Of a stretch of 44,617 nucleotides of DNA, positions 22,527-31,736 are shown in pieces. Every line of letters begins with the position of its first letter. The first letter of the stretch is position 1. The translations under genes and the position numbers were made by a program. The notes below the pieces were generated by a model that had not been told where the DNA came from, did no database searches, and saw only the letters and a program-made list of their open reading frames with translations. Source of the DNA: Entrophospora sp. SA101 (lineage: Eukaryota > Glomeromycota > Glomeromycetes > Entrophosporales > Entrophosporaceae); NCBI GenBank assembly GCA_958430865.1, contig CAUDNR010002890.1, positions 89,882 through 134,498 on the forward strand, read 5' to 3'.

Positions 22527-24506
22527 TATATATATAAATTTGAATTTTGAATTCGATATTTTGAGGATATTAACTGGTATATACAATATATATAATAAAT
22601 AAACAAAGAGAATTAATAACAATTGTGAAACATAACCATAATTTCCAAAAAAAAAAAACAAGATTTCTTTGATTTCTAATCAGAATCCCAAATCCCTCAA
22701 AAGTGAGGTTGTAATAAAAAAGTGTATATCAGGGCTGTTGGTGTAAGGTAAGCCCTAATTTAGTAACGACTTAACTAACATACGAGGGCTTTTCAATAGA
22801 AACTTTGAAAACGATGTTTTAGAAAAATTAAAAATACCAAAAACTTGAATAAAAAAATTTAAAATTTCTAAAATATAAATATGTATTTTAGTTATTGTAG
22901 GTTTAGAAACATTTGGATAAGGGCAATATTTATCCTTTTCAAGATTGAACATATTGACGGACATGCTAATATAAAATACCACTGCCTTTCTACAAATAAT
23001 CCTGTAGGAATTTTTTCATTCAAAACTAACTGTCCCATATCAATAACTCAGTTTTTTATAATTTGTTGTCATCAATTTTGTTTTTTAACATGTATAATCT
23101 ATTAAAATAAAATGATGATGGTTTAAAATATTTTTAGTCCAGCCATTAAAAAAAACCATTTATGGTTGATCAATGAAACAAGATAAAATGTATTTTTTCT
23201 TTTCATCTTTAATATGGAAAATCCTGCGTTAATTTTTTAAATATCATGTGATCCATATTGGATTTTACCACCTCAGCTATGTATTAATTTTCTTTTATAA
23301 TAATAAAAAACTTTTATTATTAATTCATTAATACAAAAAGGATGTAAAAAATGAAATTTACTTGGTCACAATTTTCTAAGTGTATAATAAAATTCGGAAT
23401 TTCCCAATGCTAAGGCTCAGCCAATTTTTAGTTTAAGACTAGCCGATAAGTTTTGAAGCCTGAGTCATGAATAATAAAACCTTTTTGTTTTAGTATTTTA
23501 TAAGCAATTAACAGTCATAGTAATAGTAATAATAGCACTGTACAGAATTACTTGTCGAAATATCCAGGTATGTTAATAGAGAAACTTCTATTTTACTTGT
23601 CTCTTGTTAATAAAGAATTTTGTCAACTTGCACCAGCCCGTTGATTGAGCTTTGGATAATTTTGGAAGGATTCGCGTGTTATTCCTTTCCGTTTTGCTAG
23701 AGAAAATTTTATTACAGTTGATGTTAATGAAATCTTCATCAGCATTAAAAGCAATATATATATAGATATTTATTCAAAGATTATTACTACAATATGTCCA
23801 ATATGATAAAGACTTGGTTAGATTAAAACTACAAGATCATAACAACAATTCTCGAGAAATGGACCAAGAAAAATTTTAAAGCTTTTCAAAAAGGTATAGA
23901 GACTCCATGGTCATCAACATACCATTTGATGTATTCATTGCTTTCTTAAACAAGGCTGAAGCAAGATTTGGAATAGATTTGGTTCTAAAAGGCAATGATA
24001 TTGAAAATTTTCATTTCTTAAGTTTTGGACAGCTTGCCATTGATCTAGATTTCTCATTTGAACGATTCGTTTGACTCGTTTGATCCGCCGATTTGTTTTA
24101 ATTATTCTGGTTAGACAATTTGACACTGATGTCCATTATTAGCGGCGATAAATATTTTCTGACATGACTTGACCGTTTTTTTTCTTGCTCATTCTTTTTT
24201 TGTCAGATTCTCAATTATTTTCAAAATTATGATTATAACCATCATGTTCTTCTAAATCATTAACTTCTGAGCAATTATGTACTTCTCTTGGATCAATATC
24301 ATCATTAGAAGTCATGTTTAAAATATCTAAAATGTTAATACCCTACATTATTGTTATTCATCTGATAGTTTTTCATTTATTAATTATAAATAAGATCTTA
24401 TATATATATATATCACGAAACAGAAACTAACAGAAACCACCCGAAACTAGTTTAGGTTAGTAGTTTATGTTTAGGTTTTAGTTTTAGTTTAGTTTTCTGC
24501 TTAGTG
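22527..24506. other. Stretch without an intact gene; possible F-box fragment at 23560-23700
   Basis: An AATAAA at about 22594 could serve the carrier transcript. At 23560-23700 the plus strand reads LFYLSLVNKEFCQLAPAR, stop, LSFG, stop, FWKDSRVIPFRF. VNKEFCQLA...WKD resembles the core of the F-box proteins that are abundant in glomeromycotan genomes, but two stops and the short length make this only a guess. The rest is AT-rich and featureless. Confidence 0.3.
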
Positions 24507-25582
24507 TAGGGGTTGGCACCGTTAACCGGTTAAGATATTTTTTTAACCGGGTTAACCACCACCATTTATTAATTTTTTTTTATATATTACAGTCAAACCT
24601 CGTCACAGCGGACCTCACTACAACACATTTCTTGTTACAACGGATTTAAGTATTGTCCCCCTATTAAAACGTTTGTCATAATAATAACGGATTCTACTAC
24701 TAATAATAATAATAAATTTGTTCCACGGATTTTTAATGGCATCTTTCTATATGTCTACAGCCGATTCACGTGACATATAAATGTCCAAATTACCAAATTT
24801 GATAGAGGAAAACTGCAATTCTCCTTTTGGAAAATGAAATATCTAATAATGAAATTGAAAATTCAAGAAATATAGTCGAAGAGATTTCAAAATGATGTTA
24901 ATAATATAACAGTGGTTGAGAGTAACACTATGTCTAAAGTTTCAACGAAAGATGCCGTAATTTCCTTTGAGATAGTTTTAATTTTCTTCAACAAGGTGAT
25001 TTAGAAATAGATTGTAAGGAATTTAAAGCATTTAAACCATTGAAAAAAAAAAGTGAAATTATTAGATAATACAACCAAATATTTCAACAAATAATTTTCA
25101 TTTCCGTATGTATTATTCATTTATTTATTCTGTATTTAGTTTATTAATTTATTGCACTATACTAAACCTCTCTATAACGAACTCTAAGTAAGTTTCTCTA
25201 TAACGAATTTCCCTTTTGTCGCCCGTCTCCGATTCAATCTTTTATAATTAATTTCTCCCTATAATGAACAAAAGCAGAAAAATGCATATAGTGGAGAGAG
25301 AGCTTTGTATTATTAAAAAAATTTTGCCCGATCATCACCAATTTTGCCGCTGCGGACTTCTTTTCATAATAATAATAATAATAATAACGGATTTTTTTGG
25401 CTGGAACCATGAATCCACCGTGGCGAGGTTTGACTGTAATCATTTAGCATCTATTAAGTGTATAATAATAAAATTAAACAGGCGCGTGATTATTTTGTAA
25501 GTAATGAACGATCGAATTTACCAGTTAAAAAATTCCACGTGACTAAATTAAACGGTTAACCTGTTAACTCTTCATATTAATA
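24507..25582. mobile_element. hAT-like composite element, inverted copy 2 (3' truncated)
   Basis: It begins TAGGGGTTGGCACCG at 24507 and is colinear with the reverse complement of 437-1565, including the AACCGGTTAA-type subterminal motifs and the same nested pogo-like element. It stops within the AACCTGTTAAC region at about 25582, roughly 50 bp short of the expected terminus, and runs into a TAGTAA microsatellite. No target duplication can be scored because one end is missing. Confidence 0.8.
24590..25436. mobile_element. Nested pogo/Tigger-like deletion derivative, copy 2
   Basis: Termini CAGTCAAACCTCG (24590) and CGAGGTTTGACTG (ending 25436) are flanked by TA. It occupies the same site inside the hAT-like element as 633-1486 does in copy 1, so the nesting happened before the composite was copied. 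It carries the same transposase C-terminal relic, here on the plus strand (about 24830-25055, including VSTKDAVISFEI). Confidence 0.8.
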
Positions 25583-25612
25583 TAGTAATAGTAATAGTAA
25601 TAGTAATAGTAA
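25583..25612. repeat. (TAGTAA)n microsatellite
   Basis: Five units of TAGTAA lie directly at the truncated end of the hAT-like element, marking the likely breakpoint. Confidence 0.8.
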
Positions 25613-25856
25613 TTTCTGACAAATCCGTTCGTGTAATTTGTGAAGCATGTGATTTTAATCTCGTGATTTTTAACTGCGGGGGGAAGCGGTCCAATTTACT
25701 CGTTCACAACATTTGAAAGTATTTCTTATATTTATTGCAGATCCACCAAAATTTAATTCTTTCTGCCTACTTTGCTTGTCACCATAGGACCAATTTCAGA
25801 ATCTCTTCAATTTTAAAATAAATGAAAACCTACAAAGTGAACATAAAATAATATAT

Positions 25857-27624
25857 ATGGTTATAGGTATGTATATGAAAAGTAATAATAACCAAATTAA
25901 CAAACATAATGATTCTAATGAATATGAAAGAGCAATTTGTTTTTTAGAGAAAGGTTGTGATTGTGGTTGCTCTTCAAGAATTCCCAAGGAAGAATTTGCA
26001 GAATTAAGGGAATCACTTCAAGCTCTTTCTAAATCAGAACAAGATATATTTTTAATGGCTCAACTTAAAGCCATGGATGGTGGGTCAATAAGCACTAGCA
26101 GACACCTTAAAAAGAAAACTAGACCTAATAAAAGAACTTTCTACATTGAGATCACAATATACCCCTTTGTCAAGAAACTTATCTTAATATGTTGGGAATT
26201 GGTAGAACTTATTTTGAAAATATTAGAAATCATTTGATAAACAATGGTCTTCTGCCAAGAATTCATGGTAATATTAAAAGGATGCCTCAATGGAAAAATA
26301 AAATGGTAATTGATAAAAATATTGCTGAAGTAGTAAAGAATTTTTGGAAAATTTTGCAGAGGTTCATGGATACCAAGTCCAGGAAGAAGTACCAATAGAA
26401 TAGCTCAATCAATTATATTTTTACCAGCTGAGATGAGTTATAAATCACTCCACAGAGATTTTCTAGCTGGTCTAGAAGAAGATAATAATTTGAAATCTTT
26501 GAAGTATGATGCTTTCAGAAAATTATGATATCAATTGATACCAGAGATTCAAATTATGAGTCCCAAGACTGATCTGTGTGATACTTATCAACATTTTAGA
26601 GATGGTTTACACTATAATGCTTGCCAAGAGGAAGAGGCTAAAGATCTGCTCAAAAGATTTAAAGAACATCTGTCCAAGGCCAAATTAGAAAGAAATTATT
26701 ATAATAAATATACCAAATTAGCAGAAGAATAAAGAAAATTAGTTAATCAAAATTATTCAAAGGGCAAAACACCATATTGCAGTATTGATGTCACTGCTCA
26801 TTACAGTTATGATTGAGCCCAAATGTTCATGTACCACATTCTGATCAACAGGCAAGTAAAATAAATCTATTACCTTAGTCCATGTAAAGTTCATTTATTT
26901 GGTATTCAAGGTGAAGCAGTAAGGGAACAAATTAATTATGTTTTTAATGAAGATGAAATTATAGGAAAAGGACCCAATGGAACTCTTAGTATGATTTTTG
27001 ATGGAATTAAGAAATTGAATAAAAGTGAAAAACATTTAAAGATTACTTGTGATAATGCTGGAGGACAGAATAAAAATAGCACCACTGTTTGGTTTTACTT
27101 GTATTTGGTAATTTGTGGTTATTATGAAAGTATTTCATGATTCCTGGACATACCAAATTCAAGTGTGATGGTAGTTTTTGTTTAATAAAAAAACTCTATA
27201 GGAAAACAAGAGTAGATTGTGTAGATCATGTAGTTGAGGTGGTGAAAAGATCTAGTCCAACAGGATTGAATAAAGCTCAGCGTTATGAAGGTGGAAAAGG
27301 TTTTCAATACTTAGATATTAAAGCAATTTTGGGAAGAAATTACCAAGCATACAGAAATATCAACATTTTCTTTTTGAAGCATCTAATCTTGATACAGTGA
27401 AAGTTCAAGAAGTTGCTAATGGACCTTTTACTGAATTTAATTTATTGAAAACCAAGAAAGCAGATATTTTTGAAGAGATTAAAGCTTTATCTATTTTAGT
27501 GTTAACACCACCTCCTTTGGGCCATAAAAGACAAGAATACCTTTATAATAATATTCACCCATTTGTGAAAGATGAATACAAAGATACTACTTGTCCAAGA
27601 CCATTCTATACTGCCAACAAATAA
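25857..27624 (+). pseudogene. Decayed DUF7869-type (RNase-H-like) transposase
   Basis: Reading through several frameshifts and stops, recognisable blocks occur in order: CGCSSRIPKEEFAELRESLQ, FLMAQLKAMDGGSIS, HNIPLCQETYLNMLGIGRTY, GLLPRIHGNIKRMPQWKNKM, FLPAEMSYKSLHRDFLAGLE, IQIMSPKTDLCDTYQHFRDG, VHLFGIQGEAVREQINYVF, LKITCDNAGGQNKNSTTVWF, IPGHTKFKCDGSF and TPPPLGHKRQEYLYN. TCDNxxGQNKN and PGHTKFxxD are hallmarks I associate with the DUF7869 family, which is highly copied in glomeromycotan genomes. Four of its six in-frame stops are TGA, at positions where I expect Trp (26147, 26526, 26814, 27138); the other two are TAA. The ends of the element were not found. A source in another genome that reads TGA as Trp is considered under findings. 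Confidence 0.6.
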
Positions 27625-28624
27625 AATGTTCAGAACAAAATCACCTTCATTACTTTATTACTTCTTTGCTGTCATAAGTTTAATAAGTTTAATCTTTTAA
27701 CAAATATTGCTAGCTTTTTCCACCTTTAAAGTAAAAAAAGTACTAAAATAATTTATATACTTAATATATCATCAATAAAAAGGATATAAGTATATTAAAA
27801 GAATAAATAAATAAAAAAAGGTAATAAAAGAAAGTCACGACAAACATCATAAATGAACTTGAACAGAGAAACAAACAATTATTAGAAGAGATAGAACAAT
27901 TAAAAGCCCCTTGCAATTTAAACAGTTGAATAATGAAGAAATTAGAGCATGAATAACTACTGTTTTAAGTGAAAGTCATTACACTAACAATCCTGATGTA
28001 GATGTAGTTGGTGAGATTATGAAAGTTTATTGTGACCAAGAAAAGTGGTCTCAGTTTTGTAAGTTATATCCTACAGAACCAGCTTGTAGAAATTTAATTC
28101 TTAACACTTACCAATATTATCCTTATTATAAGCAGTCAAGTCATTATTGGAAAGTAAGAAATAAGGCTAAAAGAGATATTTTTATTAACCTCATTAAATT
28201 AAATTCTGAAGAAATCAAAGAATTATTTAGAAAGTGATTAAGAGAAGGCAAAATAGAAGATAATTTAACTCTAAAAGGAATATTAGAAAGAGGATATGAA
28301 GGATGAGATTCAATCAATCAAAGTGTTATAATAATTATTGCCTTAAAAATCTTTCTCTGGATGAGTTAATTGGTAGTTGGAATGAATTATCTTATAAAAC
28401 TAAGGAAAATTTTGATAAAGTTTTAAACAAAATCAAGAATATGAAGAGGAAATTAAGGAATTAGAAGCAGAACAAGCAAATTTGGAAGCAGAGGTAGAAG
28501 AGTTAGAAGAAAGAGTAAAAATAGAGCAGGAACAAGTTAAGGAAGTTGTAGCATGTGGTGAAAAATGAAGTAAAAATCAAGCAGAAGATATAAAAGAAAA
28601 AAAACAAAAAACTCAAAACTGCTA

Positions 28625-29634
28625 CAGCAGACCTCCATAAATGCACCCCCCTTGGGACCAAGGGACAGCGTGCATTTATGGAGGGTGTGCATTTATGGAG
28701 AGAAGCAATTTCATTGGTCGCAAATGATACGCAATATTTTAAATACAGTAATACTAAATAAATATCCATTGTAGTTTGTTTTGATGAACTTACTTTTTTT
28801 TATATTGATATATATCTTTCAATTTTATTAACCAATTTTATTTGTTTGTAGCATTATTTTTCTTGCTGTAATAAAAATGAATGTACAATTTCAAGACCTT
28901 TAATGCTTCCTCAAGGCTTAATGTCATCTTCTCAAAATTGTCAGCAGGTACATTAATTTTATTTTTATACATTTCTGCAAGTTCTTTGATTATTTTATCA
29001 TCATCTGGAACCTCACAGACAATATTTTCTTCAGGATATTCAAAAATTCATCAACTTGCATTTTATGAAAGCATTTAGTGACACAAAGTCATGAAATTGG
29101 ATTGCATTACATATTGGAAATTATCCAATCAAATCAAAAAATTTGCCGATGATTTCTAAATTTATCCTAGTTACATGATGAATTTTATACATTAGTCATA
29201 AAGATGTTAGCCAAAATGGTTTTTGAAAAAATCAATTTCGGCAGGCAATTTCAGATTTACAATATTTTCATAATGATGGACATAAAAAAACCACCCAGAA
29301 TTTTGGCTATTGAGTTAAAGTGTTCAAATAATTTTGAGTATAATTTTGGCAATTAATAAAATTAATTTTGGCAACTATGAAAAAATATTTTGGCATTTCG
29401 GATTTGGTGATGATCATTTATTAAGTGAAATAATTTTGGCTAACATCTTTAATTAGTCATGTGGGGTGCATTTATGGAGGGAGTTTTCATATGAGTGGGA
29501 CTGAAAAAATACTGTGCAGTGCAGAGTATGGAGGGTGTGCATTTATCATTAAGTCCTGAGGTTGGGACCAAGACTTAGCATGCATTTATGGAGGGTGTGC
29601 ATTTATGGAGGGTGCATTTATGGAGGTCTGACTG
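28625..29634. mobile_element. Pogo/Tigger-like deletion derivative (1010 bp)
   Basis: The left terminus reads CAGCAGACCTCCATAAATGC and the right, reverse complemented, CAGTCAGACCTCCATAAATG, flanked by TA (28623-28624 and 29635-29636). Removing the element and one TA rejoins the coiled-coil frame (AAACTGC-TA-GTGAAAAG). TGCATTTATGGAGGG is repeated near both ends, four or more times on the right. It contains a transposase C-terminal relic on the minus strand. Confidence 0.85.
28838..29070 (-). pseudogene. Pogo/Tigger transposase C-terminal relic
   Basis: The minus strand reads EENIVCEVPDDDKIIKELAE, MYKNKINVPADNFEKM, then TLSLEEALKVLKLYIHFYYS to TAA at 28840-28838, with a frameshift near the start. 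The pattern (ENIVxEVPxDDxIIxEL...SLxxALxxLxxLxxF) matches the tail of CENP-B/Tigger-type DDE_1 transposases as I recall it. The catalytic domain is absent. Confidence 0.5.
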
Positions 29635-30701
29635 TAGTGAAAAGATTTCTCATCTAGAAACTCAAGTTGAAAAGTTGGAAAAACTAAGCAAGCAATTTGC
29701 TGATAGTGAATCACAGAATGAAAGTCTAAAAAGGTTAGATTACTTAGCAGCAAACCTTTACCTGTTGAAGAAGAAAATAAGATTCTAACTAAGCAAAGCA
29801 TTTTCAAGTGATTAAAAACAAAAGCAAAGGTTAAGATTCAAAAACTGCAAAGTCTAATCAAAAAAGAAAAATTTCACAACCAAGAAACAATTGCTCAAGT
29901 AGAGGTAAAGTCTAAATAATGAGTAGATTACAATGAGAGAACTGGAATACACAGTTTTAGAATTGGAAAAAAGAAAGTAAAAAAACTTGCGATTTTTGTT
30001 CTAAACTTGAAAACAGAAACAATGAGTCTGTTCATCAAATAAGGTCTCACACTAAAGTGGGGAATGAATTTCAGATGACATGGTTTGTGAAAGGTGCAAA
30101 GAAAAGTATTGGAATGATGAATTGTTAAAGTGTAATAGGTGTGGTAGATTACAAATTAAGTTAAATTTTGATATTGTTACTGGTAAGAATGATTGCTACT
30201 GTATTAGAAACAATGAAGACTTGAAGAGAAGGAACTCCCCCTCTTACCTTATGAAGAAATAAACCAGTCTGCCTTTTATGAAAGACAAATAAACTCCTTA
30301 CAAGAACAATTAAATGAGACTGAAGAAGCATTGGAAATTGAAAGAGAAGAAGTAGCCAAGTTTCAAGAGAAACCTGAAGAGTGAGGTAAAAGACAGAAGC
30401 AAGAGTTGTTAGATAAGATTAAACAACAAGAAGCAGAAATTATTAAATTGACTCAGAAAATTGAACAATTGAAAACTTTAACCCCTCAAGAGTTAGTCAA
30501 TAAGTTAAATGCTTATGAGGCAGAGAATGAGAAATTGAAGAACCAGCTAGAACAATTACAACAGAACGGTCAACTAACTGCTCAAATTGAAAAAATGACC
30601 TTGATTGAAAATAAAAGGTAATTAAAAATTAATAAGGTTGAAAAAAAGTAATTATTTGTTTTAGTTATTCTGTCAGTTTTCTTTTTTTTCTTGATTCCTT
30701 A

Positions 30702-30914
30702 CTAGAATTCTTTAATACTCTTTTTGAAAACTCTTTCCTCTTGATAAATTTCATAGGTAATCCTTTCTTTTTTTAGATAAGTTTCCAGTGTTTGAGTGTC
30801 ATTTATCTTGAAAATATAAGGAGCAATTTTCTCACCTTGTTCCTTCTTCAAAATACTTCTGATAGTACTATAATTCTTGGTTCCATGGTATATCTGATGT
30901 AAATTAGCTTCATG
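30702..30914 (-). pseudogene. Coding-like fragment, unknown protein
   Basis: A 70-codon open piece follows a TAA: HEANLHQIYHGTKNYSTIRS, ILKKEQGEKIAPYIFKIND, TQTLETYLKKERITYEIYQ, then TAG at 30704-30702. Amino-acid use looks like a real protein and there is no internal stop. It lacks an ATG and neighbouring exons. It sits beside the TGA-rich relic and may share its origin. Confidence 0.3.
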
Positions 30915-31250
30915 TTAATTATTTTTGTCTAAATATTGTGATTACATTACATGGTAATAATACAATTGCGATGTTAAACACTATTGATCCCTGAAAATTT
31001 TGGTAACACCAATGTTCACTTTGTCTGGTTTTGTTGCAGTATGCTCCAAATTATATTAGATCCGAAAAACCCCTCTTACACATTAAGAGTTAGACCAAAA
31101 AGATGAATTATTACGAGCCATAGCCACAAAATTAAACTTGGCAGGCAATACAAGCAAAAGAAGTTTTAGATAAGAAAGTTAATAATTGTGGCAAGTGGAC
31201 CAAGTTTTTGCTGCTGCCTGTATGTATGCAAACAAAAGTGAAATAAAAAA

Positions 31251-31438
31251 GAGATTGTTAAACTGAAAAATTATGGTAATATCCTTAGCAGTGTTATTTC
31301 TGCTCAAGAAATATAAGAATTTAGAAGCGGGATGGTGATTAAAGGTAATTTTGAGGAAGTGGGGAAGAATGCTCTTTACTTTAACGTTGTTTTATCTCCG
31401 TTGGAGGTTTACGAACTAGGATCGAAAAAAACAAACAG
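31251..31438 (+). pseudogene. Coding-like fragment ending at a splice donor, unknown protein
   Basis: The plus strand reads EIVKLKNYGNILSSVISAQE, I, TAA, then EFRSGMVIKGNFEEVGKNAL, YFNVVLSPLEVYELGSKKTN, followed by AG|GTAAACC. Upstream pieces in other frames (LDQKDELLRAIATKLNLAGN; DQVFAAACMYANKSEIKKRL) belong to the same text after frameshifts, spanning about 31085-31440. It is a decayed gene fragment; no family is recognised. Confidence 0.35.
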
Positions 31439-31736
31439 GTAAACCTTTTTTTTCTTACGTTATATTAATAGTACGATCGTGGCGTTTGGCACTTTGAACC
31501 TGAAATTTCTTTATGGCACCTGCCTTCAAATATAATAAATAAACAACATTTTTATTATTATTACAATGGTTTTTTTTTTTTTTAAATTAAATAAATTAAT
31601 ATATATAAATATAAATATAAATATAAATGACTATCAAATATACACATTTTTTGTAATTTTCTAATAGAAAAAATCTAATCTAACTATATAGGAAATTTAA
31701 TTAATTTGTTTTAAATTTAATCATCTTTGTCCTCAT

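Larger units (their letters stand above)
27850..30621 (+). pseudogene. Decayed coiled-coil protein with zinc-ribbon, rich in in-frame TGA
   Basis: Joined across frameshifts, the plus strand encodes INELEQRNKQLLEEIEQLK, then a globular block (MKVYCDQEKWSQFCKLYPTE, NLILNTYQYYPYYKQSSHYW, LTLKGILERGYEG), then coiled coil (YEEEIKELEAEQANLEAEVE). After the pogo-like insertion (28625-29634) it resumes with ISHLETQVEKLEKLSKQFAD. Cys pairs follow (CDFC; CERCKEKYWNDELLKCNRCG at about 30083-30150, zinc-ribbon-like), then more coiled coil ending LTAQIEKMTLIENKR and TAA at 30621. In-frame TGA codons occur at 27950, 28235, 28304, 28566, 29809 and 30382. TAA interrupts it once and TAG once before the terminal stop. 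No family is recognised. Long Glu/Lys coiled coils and TGA usage resemble Mollicutes proteins. Confidence 0.45.

Noticed and set aside
25234..25500. Open frames inside the copy-2 pogo-like element
   Set aside because: They read through terminal-repeat and microsatellite sequence (poly-Ile/Tyr) and match no transposase.
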